Below, one piece after another: positions 6,300-11,561 of a stretch of 11,561 nt of DNA. The position numbers and the translations under genes are program-made. Location of the stretch: positions 1 to 11,561 of the forward strand of contig JAEZQX010000475.1 of the NCBI GenBank assembly GCA_023441105.1, in the 5' to 3' direction. A model generated the notes under the pieces. The model did not search any database. It had not been told where the DNA came from and saw only the letters and a list, made by a program, of their open reading frames with translations. The stretch is from Pseudomonadota bacterium (lineage in GTDB: Bacteria > Pseudomonadota > Gammaproteobacteria > Burkholderiales > Burkholderiaceae). Positions within the stretch are counted from its first letter, which is position 1, and every line of letters begins with the position of its first letter.

Positions 6300-6659
6300 A
6301 TGCCTTGCATGGCGCGGGTCATGGGAACCGAAGCGATCGGATGGCTGAGCAACCTGCTGCTCCTCATGACGATGAGCAAGCAGGTGATCACGCAGTACAA
6401 GTCGGGCAGCACGCAGGGCGTGTCGTCCTGGCTCTTCATCGGCCAGCTGGCGACTTCGACCGGCTTCGTGATCTACAGCTATCTGCTCGGCAACTGGGTG
6501 TTCGTGACCAGCAACGTGATGCTGCTGTTCGTTGCGTTCACCGGCCAGTACCTGTACCTGCGCAACAGGCGCCGGCAGCAATCGGCGCCAGCTCAGGAAT
6601 CGTCTTCCGCCGGCGCTGCCGGACCCAATCGCCGCGTCGCGTCGTCGAGCAAGGCATAG
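6300..6659 (+). CDS. SemiSWEET / PQ-loop family small membrane protein, 119 aa
   Basis: Three hydrophobic helices are predicted at about 9-27 (GTEAIGWLSNLLLLMTMSK), 43-63 (SSWLFIGQLATSTGFVIYSYL) and 66-86 (WVFVTSNVMLLFVAFTGQYLY). The stretch SKQVITQYKSGSTQGVSSWLF between helices 1 and 2 matches the PQ-loop signature, with Lys-Gln in place of Pro-Gln. Bacterial SemiSWEETs are three-helix proteins that dimerise into a sugar pore; the substrate here is unknown. ATGs at 6300, 6309 and 6321 are all possible starts and none has a strong ribosome site; 6300 is closest to the esterase stop. The last 30 or so residues are a hydrophilic tail whose codons overlap the end of hpaR by 67 bp on the opposite strand. 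It is probably the last gene of the RHH-esterase operon. Confidence 0.78.
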   Translation: MPCMARVMGTEAIGWLSNLLLLMTMSKQVITQYKSGSTQGVSSWLFIGQLATSTGFVIYSYLLGNWVFVTSNVMLLFVAFTGQYLYLRNRRRQQSAPAQESSSAGAAGPNRRVASSSKA

Positions 6660-7060
6660 AGGTCGTCGAGTTCGGCTGACCCGATGTCGCCGCCGATGCC
6701 GGCATAGATCACTTCCGACTGAGGCGCGATCCGCGCCACCAGGCGACGACCTTTCGCACTGATCGAGATGGTGGCCGCCCGCAGGTCGTCTGCGCTCGCG
6801 GTCCGGCGGATCAGCTCCCGCTCCGACAGCGATTTGAGGAGCCGCGACAGGCTCGGTGAGCTCAGCAGGGTGCTCTGGGCGAGATTGCCGGCACGCAGCG
6901 GCCCCGCGGCGGACAAGGCGCGCAGGATGCGCCACTGCTGCTCCGACAGCCCGTGTTGCCGCAGCAGCGGGCGGAAGCGCGACATCACCGCCTCCCGGCA
7001 GCGCAGCAGCGCCATCGGCAGGGACCGGGAGAAGGCCCGCAGTTCGGTCGGTTCGTTCAT
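6593..7060 (-). CDS. hpaR: Homoprotocatechuate operon regulator HpaR (MarR family), 155 aa
   Basis: HpaR is a MarR-type winged-helix dimer that represses the homoprotocatechuate meta-cleavage operon and is relieved by pathway substrates. The N-terminal part (ALLRCREAVMSRFRPLLRQHGLSEQQWRILRAL, about 17-49) closely follows the E. coli HpaR pattern as I recall it. The recognition-helix region is about 55-80 (AGNLAQSTLLSSPSLSRLLKSL) and the wing about 82-100. The ATG at 7060 is chosen; a GTG at 7081 would add seven residues. Neither has a strong ribosome site. The ATG overlaps the -35 box of the divergent hpaE promoter, and the 18-bp palindrome at 7086-7103 lies 26-43 bp upstream. This layout fits repression of both directions. 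The 3' end overlaps the convergent SemiSWEET gene by 67 bp. Confidence 0.92.
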   Translation of the reverse strand: MNEPTELRAFSRSLPMALLRCREAVMSRFRPLLRQHGLSEQQWRILRALSAAGPLRAGNLAQSTLLSSPSLSRLLKSLSERELIRRTASADDLRAATISISAKGRRLVARIAPQSEVIYAGIGGDIGSAELDDLYALLDDATRRLGPAAPAEDDS

Positions 7061-7089
7061 TGACAGGCAACCCGGCGGCACTCTATGCT
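7060..7089 (+). promoter_or_regulatory. Sigma-70 promoter of hpaE-D-F
   Basis: A perfect -35 TTGACA (7060-7065) is followed after 18 bp by TATGCT (7084-7089), a four-of-six match to the -10. The predicted start near 7096 lies at the centre of the palindrome at 7086-7103 and leaves a leader of only about 20 nt before the hpaE ATG. Confidence 0.65.
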
Positions 7090-7103
7090 TAACATGTTAA
7101 GCA
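7086..7103. promoter_or_regulatory. HpaR operator candidate: 18-bp perfect palindrome
   Basis: TGCTTAACATGTTAAGCA is a perfect inverted repeat with no central gap, AT-rich in otherwise GC-rich DNA. Its size suits a MarR-family dimer. It covers the hpaE -10 and predicted start, and also the candidate hpaR -10 on the other strand, so one bound dimer could block both promoters. Confidence 0.75.
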
Positions 7104-7123
7104 ATTGGCCACCCCATGATCAA
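7094..7123 (-). promoter_or_regulatory. Candidate hpaR promoter
   Basis: On the minus strand TTGATC (7123-7118) lies 18 bp from TAACAT (7099-7094), which is within the palindrome. Each box matches four of six consensus bases. The predicted start near 7087 would give a leader of about 27 nt before hpaR. Confidence 0.35.
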
Positions 7124-8573
7124 GCACCTGATCGGCGGCAAGCCCGTCGCCAGCAAGACGGTCTTCGAAACAATCGATCCCGCCAACCAGGAGGTCCTGG
7201 CCGAGGTTGCGGCCGGCGACCAGGCCGAGGTGGCGGCTGCCGTGGCCGCGGCGAAGGAGGCGTTCCCGCGCTGGGCGGCGACGCCACAGGCGCAGCGCGC
7301 CCGGATCATGCATCGGCTGGGCGACCTGATCGCCGCCCGGGTGCCGGAGCTGGCGGCTGCTGAAACGCGCGACACCGGCCAGGTCATCGCCCAGACTGGC
7401 AAGGCGCTGGTGCCGCGCGCTGCGGACAACTTCCATTATTTCGCCGAGATGTGCACCCGCACCGACGGGCACACCTATCCGGTCGACGGCGTGATGCTCA
7501 ACTACACGCTGTTCCATCCGGTCGGCGTCTGCGCGCTGATCTCGCCGTGGAACGTGCCGTTCATGACGGCAACCTGGAAGACCGCGCCGTGCCTTGCCTT
7601 CGGCAACACCGCGGTGCTCAAGATGAGCGAGCTGTCGCCGATCAGCGCCGCCATGCTTGGCGAGATCGCGCTCGAGGCGGGCGTGCCGCCGGGCGTCCTC
7701 AACCTGGTCCACGGCTACGGCAGGACGGCCGGCGAGGCCCTGGTTCGTCATCCGGACGTGCGCGCGGTCTCCTTCACCGGCTCGACCGCCACCGGCAACC
7801 GCATCTGCCAGGTGGCGGGGCTGAAGAAGTTCTCGATGGAGCTGGGCGGCAAGAGCCCGTTCATCGTGTTCGAGGACGCCGACGAGGAGCGCGCGCTGGA
7901 CGCGGCGCTGTTCATGATCTTCTCGAACAACGGCGAGCGCTGCACCGCCGGATCGCGAATTCTGGTGCAGCGTTCCATCTACGACCGGTTCGCGCGGCGC
8001 TTCGCGGAACGCGCGGCGCGGATCAGGGTGGGTGATCCGCGGGACGAAGCCACGATCATCGGGCCGATGATCTCGCGGGATCACCTTGCCAAGGTGCGCC
8101 GCTACATCGAGCTGGGCGAGCAGGAAGGCGCGGAGCTGCTTACCGGCGGCGCGGCTGCGCCGGCATTGCCGGATGCCGTGGCCGCCGGCAACTTCGTGCA
8201 GGCAACCGTCTTCGGCAATGTCCGCAACGACATGAAGATCGCGCAGGACGAGATCTTCGGCCCGGTTGCCTGCCTGATCCCGTTTGCCGACGAAGCCGAG
8301 GCCATCCGGCTCGCCAACGATACCCGCTACGGCCTGTCGTCGTATGTCTGGACGCAGAACCTGGGGCGGGCGCACCGGGTCGCGGCGGCGGTCGAGGCCG
8401 GCATGTGCTTCGTCAACAGCCAGAACGTCCGCGACCTGCGCCAGCCCTTCGGCGGCACCAAGGCATCCGGCACCGGGCGCGAAGGCGGCACCTGGAGCTT
8501 CGAGGTATTCCTCGAGCCGAAGAACGTCTGCGTCTCGATCGACCAGCATCCGATCCCGCGCTGGGGGCTGTGA
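7116..8573 (+). CDS. hpaE: 5-Carboxymethyl-2-hydroxymuconate semialdehyde dehydrogenase HpaE, 485 aa
   Basis: HpaE oxidises 5-carboxymethyl-2-hydroxymuconate semialdehyde, the ring-cleavage product made by HpaD, to the dicarboxylic acid with NAD+. It is a full-length aldehyde dehydrogenase. Visible active-site parts are Asn146 in SPWN, the FTGST nucleotide-binding turn (220-224), Glu242 in MELGGKSP and the nucleophile Cys276 in GERCTAGSR. Family-specific stretches such as YPVDGVMLNYTL, SPWNVPFMTATWK, NVRDLRQPFGG and the ending DQHPIPRWGL match E. coli HpaE closely. No Shine-Dalgarno sequence is visible before the ATG at 7116, and the predicted leader is very short. It is the first gene of an operon, with hpaD 34 nt downstream. 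In E. coli hpaG lies between hpaR and hpaE; it is absent here. Confidence 0.96.
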   Translation: MIKHLIGGKPVASKTVFETIDPANQEVLAEVAAGDQAEVAAAVAAAKEAFPRWAATPQAQRARIMHRLGDLIAARVPELAAAETRDTGQVIAQTGKALVPRAADNFHYFAEMCTRTDGHTYPVDGVMLNYTLFHPVGVCALISPWNVPFMTATWKTAPCLAFGNTAVLKMSELSPISAAMLGEIALEAGVPPGVLNLVHGYGRTAGEALVRHPDVRAVSFTGSTATGNRICQVAGLKKFSMELGGKSPFIVFEDADEERALDAALFMIFSNNGERCTAGSRILVQRSIYDRFARRFAERAARIRVGDPRDEATIIGPMISRDHLAKVRRYIELGEQEGAELLTGGAAAPALPDAVAAGNFVQATVFGNVRNDMKIAQDEIFGPVACLIPFADEAEAIRLANDTRYGLSSYVWTQNLGRAHRVAAAVEAGMCFVNSQNVRDLRQPFGGTKASGTGREGGTWSFEVFLEPKNVCVSIDQHPIPRWGL

Positions 8574-8607
8574 CCGGACGTTCCCCCGGGCCCAACAGGA
8601 GACGCCG

Positions 8608-9465
8608 ATGGGCAGCTTGTCGCTCGCAGCAAAGATCACCCACGTGCCGTCGCTCTACCTGTCCGAGCTCGACGGGCCGCACAAGGGCTGCCGCCAGGCC
8701 GCCATCGACGGACACATCGAGATCGGCCGGCGCTGCCGGGAGCTCGGCGTCGACACCATCGTCGTCTTCGACGTCCACTGGCTGGTGAATGCGGACTACC
8801 ACGTCAACTGCGCGCCGTCGTTCCAGGGGGTCTACACCAGCAACGAGCTGCCGCATTTCATCAAGAACATGCCGTATGCCTATCCCGGCAACCCCGGGCT
8901 CGGCAAGCTGGTGGAGCAGGCAGCCGTCGACGCCGGCGTCGCCACCCGGGCGCATCACGACACCACGCTCGAGCTCGAGTACGGGACCCTGGTGCCGATG
9001 CGCTACATGAACGGCGACCAGCATTTCAAGGTGGTGTCGGTGGCTGCCTGGTGCATGTGGCACAAGCTCGAGGAGAGCATGCGTTTCGGCCGCGCCGTGC
9101 GGCAGGCGATCGAGCGGGACTACGAGGGCAACGTCGCGGTCTTCGCCAGCGGCTCCCTGTCGCATCATTTCGCCGACAACGGCGCCGCGCCGGAGTTCAT
9201 GCACAAGGTCTATGATCCGTTCCTGGAGCAGGTCGATCGCGGCGTGGTCGAGCTGTGGGAGCGGGGGCAGTGGCCGACCTTCATCGACATGCTGCCGATG
9301 TACGCCGACAAGTGCTGGGGGGAGGGCGGCATGCACGACACCGCCATGCTGCTCGGCCTGCTGGGCGGGCGCGACTACCGCGGCGGCGTCGAGGTGGTGA
9401 CGCCGTACTTCGGCAGCTCGGGCACCGGGCAGATCAACGCGATCTTTCCGGTCACGCCGCTCTGA
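8608..9465 (+). CDS. hpaD: 3,4-Dihydroxyphenylacetate 2,3-dioxygenase HpaD, 285 aa
   Basis: HpaD opens the aromatic ring of 3,4-dihydroxyphenylacetate (homoprotocatechuate) next to a hydroxyl group using O2, giving the semialdehyde that HpaE oxidises. It belongs to the LigB-type (class III) extradiol dioxygenases. By position, the metal ligands should be His12 (KITHVPS), His57 (FDVHW) and Glu239 (WGEGGMHD), with His186 (SLSHHF) as the likely acid/base. These are assigned by analogy with LigAB. The stretches VYTSNELPHFIKNM, LEYGTLVPMRYMN and SSGTGQINAIFP match E. coli HpaD. The start at 8608 has AGGAG 6 nt upstream. It lies 34 nt after hpaE and 31 nt before hpaF, in one operon. Confidence 0.96.
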   Translation: MGSLSLAAKITHVPSLYLSELDGPHKGCRQAAIDGHIEIGRRCRELGVDTIVVFDVHWLVNADYHVNCAPSFQGVYTSNELPHFIKNMPYAYPGNPGLGKLVEQAAVDAGVATRAHHDTTLELEYGTLVPMRYMNGDQHFKVVSVAAWCMWHKLEESMRFGRAVRQAIERDYEGNVAVFASGSLSHHFADNGAAPEFMHKVYDPFLEQVDRGVVELWERGQWPTFIDMLPMYADKCWGEGGMHDTAMLLGLLGGRDYRGGVEVVTPYFGSSGTGQINAIFPVTPL

Positions 9466-9496
9466 CGCATTGACGCGCATCGCCGCGGAGGTCCCC

Positions 9497-9907
9497 ATGC
9501 CGCATCTCACCATCGAGTATTCCGCCAACCTGCGCAACTTCGGCGGCTTCTCCAAGCTGTGCAGCGAGCTCGCCAAGGTGCTGGTGGAGCAGCAGTCCGA
9601 CGGCAAGCCGGTGTACCCCATCGGCGGCATCCGTGTTCGCGCCATCGCCGCCGAATACTGGTGTGTCGGCGATGGCAGCATCGCCGATGCGGCGTTCGTC
9701 CATGCGCGACTGCAGATCGGCGCCGGCCGCAGCGAGGCGATCAGGAAGGCGACCGGCGACGAGCTCTTCGAGGCGCTCAAAACGCACTTCACCCGCGAGT
9801 ATCAGTCGCAGGGCCTGGCCTTGTCGCTGGAGATCGCGGAGTTCAGCGAGAGCGGCACCTGGAAGCACAACAACCTGCACGGGCGATATCGCGCGCGCGA
9901 GGGGTGA
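9497..9907 (+). CDS. hpaF: 5-Carboxymethyl-2-hydroxymuconate delta-isomerase HpaF, 136 aa
   Basis: HpaF isomerises the product of HpaE, shifting a double bond so that HpaG can decarboxylate it. It is a tautomerase-superfamily protein in which Pro2 (the N-terminal residue once Met is removed) acts as the base; the start MPHLTIEYSANL shows it. The motifs IGGIRVRA, DAAFVHARLQIGAGRSEA and KHNNLHGRY near the C-terminus fit the CHMI family. The start at 9497 has GGAGGT with a rather short 4-nt spacing. It is the last recognisable hpa gene in the window. The decarboxylase, hydratase and aldolase genes that often follow are replaced by an ECF41 sigma factor gene. Confidence 0.94.
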   Translation: MPHLTIEYSANLRNFGGFSKLCSELAKVLVEQQSDGKPVYPIGGIRVRAIAAEYWCVGDGSIADAAFVHARLQIGAGRSEAIRKATGDELFEALKTHFTREYQSQGLALSLEIAEFSESGTWKHNNLHGRYRAREG

Positions 9908-9992
9908 GCATCGGAGCGGCAGCCGCGGCGCTGCCTGTCGCAAGGCGCGCTGCTGCGTCGTCCCGTTCACGACGTAGTGGCGGCGTCTTCCC

Positions 9993-10019
9993 TGTCACAG
10001 GACGAGCGGCTGCCCCGTC
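9993..10019 (+). promoter_or_regulatory. ECF41-type promoter (TGTCACA-N16-CGTC)
   Basis: The -35 TGTCACA (9993-9999) and -10 CGTC (10016-10019) are exact matches to the consensus described for ECF41 sigma factors, with 16 bp between them. The downstream gene encodes an ECF41 sigma factor, so autoregulation is strongly suggested. The predicted start, near 10026, puts the translation start at 10052. Confidence 0.75.
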
Positions 10020-10051
10020 TTGTCATGGAGACGGCAAGGATTCGAATCGAC

Positions 10052-10957
10052 ATGCGGATTGAAACCTCTCGCGCGCCGGATGACTTCGGCGCGTTGCGGC
10101 CTCGGCTGTTCGCCATCGCCTACCGGATGCTCGGCAGCCGGGCGGATGCGGAGGACGTGCTGCAGGATGCCTGGCTGCGCTGGCATGCGGCCGATCGGCA
10201 GGCCCTGCAGTCGTCCGAGGCCTGGCTGGTGACCGTCGTGACGCGGCTCGCCATCGATCGGCTGCGGGCCGCCAAGGCCGAGCGTGAGGCCTATGTCGGC
10301 TGGTGGCTGCCGGAGCCGCTGGTCGACATCGACGAGGCAACGCCGGAGTCGGCGGTCGAGATGGCAGGGGAGCTGTCGCTGGCCTTGCTGTGGGTCCTCG
10401 AGCGGCTGGCCCCCGAGGAGCGCGCGGCGTTCCTGCTCCGCCAGGTGTTCGACACGGATTACCCCGAGATCGCCGCGCTGCTCGGCAAGAGCGAGGCTGC
10501 CTGCCGGCAGATGGTGCACCGGGCAGCGCAGCGGGTGCAGCAGGAGCGGCCGCGTTTCGGCGTGCCGCAGGATGTCCATCGCAAGCTCCTGGAGAAGTTC
10601 GTCCACGCGGCGCGCAGCGGCGAGCGCGGCGCGATCAGGAGCCTGCTGGCCGAGGACGTGCAGCTGGTCAGCGACGGCGGCGGCAAGGTGCCGGCCTTCC
10701 TGCGGATCCTGCGGGGTGCCGACCGGGTGACCAACCTCTATTGGGCGCTGTTCAGGCGGCGCGGCCGGCACATCGTCTACCGGCTCGCCCGGATCAACGG
10801 CGAACCCGGCCTGCTGCGCTACATCGACGGCAAGCTCGAGTCGGCGCAGGCCTTTGTCGTCGACGAAGGGCGTATCGCCGCCATCTATTCGGTGCGCAAT
10901 CCGGACAAGCTGGCGGGAATCCCCGAGCCGTCGGGGCAGGGCGGGCGACTCCACTGA
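10052..10957 (+). CDS. ECF41-family RNA polymerase sigma factor (SigJ-like) with SnoaL-like C-terminal domain, 301 aa
   Basis: ECF41 sigma factors lack a classical anti-sigma factor and are controlled by their own C-terminal SnoaL-like extension. Sigma region 2 is at about 12-75 (LFAIAYRMLGSRADAEDVLQDAWLRW) and region 4 at about 108-165 (LAPEERAAFLLRQVFDTDYPEIAALLGKSEAACRQMVHRA). ECF41 hallmarks are present: WLPEPL (85-90) between the sigma domains, DGGGK (208-212) in the linker, and NPDKL (283-287) near the C-terminus. The frame is open back to 9977, but that start lies upstream of the exact ECF41 promoter at 9993-10019. ATG 10052, with AAGGA 11 nt upstream, is therefore preferred; ATG 10025 would sit at the predicted transcript start. 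No carboxymuconolactone-decarboxylase or oxidoreductase partner, usual for the family, is visible. The signal is unknown. Confidence 0.93.
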   Translation: MRIETSRAPDDFGALRPRLFAIAYRMLGSRADAEDVLQDAWLRWHAADRQALQSSEAWLVTVVTRLAIDRLRAAKAEREAYVGWWLPEPLVDIDEATPESAVEMAGELSLALLWVLERLAPEERAAFLLRQVFDTDYPEIAALLGKSEAACRQMVHRAAQRVQQERPRFGVPQDVHRKLLEKFVHAARSGERGAIRSLLAEDVQLVSDGGGKVPAFLRILRGADRVTNLYWALFRRRGRHIVYRLARINGEPGLLRYIDGKLESAQAFVVDEGRIAAIYSVRNPDKLAGIPEPSGQGGRLH

Positions 10958-10966
10958 GCGCCGCGG

Positions 10967-11561
10967 TCAGTCGTCCGACCTCGCCCGCGCCTCGAGGTGG
11001 TCGAGCAGCAGCCGGGCCGCAGCCGGCAGCGCCGGTCGCGAGCAGGCCACGAAGCGCCGGCGGGACCACGAGTCGGCAAGCGGCACCATGGACAGGCCCG
11101 AGCTGGCCGCATGCGACACCACGGCTTCGTGCGGCAGTATCGCAATGCCGAGCCCGGCGGCCACGATGCGGCAAGCCGCTTCGAGGCTCGATACCTGGAT
11201 GCGCTGGTTCGGCGTGCGGCCGAGCAGCGCCGCCTGCCGCTTGAGCATCGTGTCGACCATGCCGCCAGGTGCGACACCGATCGAGACCTGGTCGAGCGTT
11301 TCGGCATAGTGCAGGCGCTTGCGGCGGGCCAGCGGGTGCGCGGGATGCAGCGCCACCTGCAGGTGATCGCAGCGATAGGGCCGTTGCTGGAGGCCGCGCA
11401 GTTCCACCGCATCCCACAGCACGCCGATGTCGGCGACGCCTTCGACGACGCTATGCACGATCTCCGCGCTGACCCGCTCGTCGAGGCTCACCCGGACCGA
11501 CTGGTACGCCCGCAGGAAGGCGGCGATATCGTCCCGCAGGTCCTCGGCCCGCCCCGCCCCC
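10967..11561 (-). CDS. LysR-type transcriptional regulator, N-terminal part outside window
   Basis: The minus-strand frame is open to the right edge, so the helix-turn-helix and true start are missing. The visible part is the effector-binding domain of a LysR-type regulator: AEDLRDDIAAFLRAYQSVRVSLDERVS, then EIVHSVVEGVADIGVLWDAVELRGL. The second half includes IQVSSLEAACRIVAAGLGIAILP and ends in a short polar tail. The DIGV and GLGIAILP stretches are typical of this periplasmic-binding-like fold. Target and ligand cannot be told. It converges with the ECF41 gene, with 9 bp between stop codons, so it is not in that operon. Any divergently transcribed target would lie to the right of the window. 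Confidence 0.9.
   Translation of the reverse strand, partial: GAGRAEDLRDDIAAFLRAYQSVRVSLDERVSAEIVHSVVEGVADIGVLWDAVELRGLQQRPYRCDHLQVALHPAHPLARRKRLHYAETLDQVSIGVAPGGMVDTMLKRQAALLGRTPNQRIQVSSLEAACRIVAAGLGIAILPHEAVVSHAASSGLSMVPLADSWSRRRFVACSRPALPAAARLLLDHLEARARSDD

Noticed and set aside
7089..8639. A 516-codon open frame on the minus strand across hpaE
   Set aside because: It is a reverse-strand shadow of hpaE. Its translation has no family features, while hpaE matches its family along the whole length.
9918..9935. Hairpin GGCAGC-N6-GCTGCC after hpaF as a terminator
   Set aside because: The stem is only 6 bp, the loop is GC-rich and there is no T-tract. It may be a weak structure but is not enough to call.
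9977..10051. Longer start for the ECF41 sigma factor at 9977 or 10025
   Set aside because: The exact ECF41 promoter at 9993-10019 would lie inside the coding region or leave no leader. Sigma region 2 is complete from 10052.

Overview
The window is a GC-rich stretch from a proteobacterium. The gene families (poxvirus-type TopIB, PHB-depolymerase-family esterase with an RHH regulator, PRC-barrel exported protein, hpa meta-cleavage genes) suggest a betaproteobacterium of the Burkholderiales/Rhodocyclales type. That placement is an inference from family content; there is no rRNA or other marker here. No rRNA, tRNA, CRISPR, insertion sequence or phage gene was seen.

Layout. (1) 1-1256: the 3' part of a sigma-54-dependent activator (AAA+ and Fis-type HTH), whose start lies off the left edge. 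A small, very hydrophilic gene (1241-1465, minus) overlaps its end. (2) 1590-2026: a single-domain receiver (CheY-like) protein, preceded by a good match to a sigma-54 -24/-12 promoter. (3) 2124-2987: an exported protein with two PRC-barrel domains, converging with a DNA topoisomerase IB gene (2991-4040, minus). (4) 4041-4352: a non-coding stretch with a striking array of 11-bp-phased GGATG repeats. It is followed by a likely operon of three genes: an RHH (CopG-type) regulator, a PHB-depolymerase-family esterase and a three-helix SemiSWEET/PQ-loop protein. (5) 6593-9907: a homoprotocatechuate (3,4-dihydroxyphenylacetate) meta-cleavage block. The MarR-type repressor gene hpaR is divergent from hpaE-hpaD-hpaF, and an 18-bp perfect palindrome sits in the shared promoter region. 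(6) 9993-10957: an ECF41-type sigma factor carrying its SnoaL-like C-terminal domain, preceded by an exact match to the ECF41 promoter (TGTCACA-N16-CGTC). (7) 10967-11561: the C-terminal part of a LysR-type regulator gene on the minus strand, cut by the right edge.

How the genes work together. HpaD opens the ring of 3,4-dihydroxyphenylacetate. HpaE oxidises the semialdehyde and HpaF isomerises the product, while HpaR probably represses both itself and the operon. The later steps (HpaG, HpaH, HpaI) and the upstream hydroxylase (HpaBC) are not in the window. The esterase operon looks self-regulated through the repeat array, and the ECF41 gene looks self-transcribed. The most interesting signals are therefore regulatory: four local circuits (sigma-54, RHH array, MarR palindrome, ECF41 autopromoter) within 10 kb.
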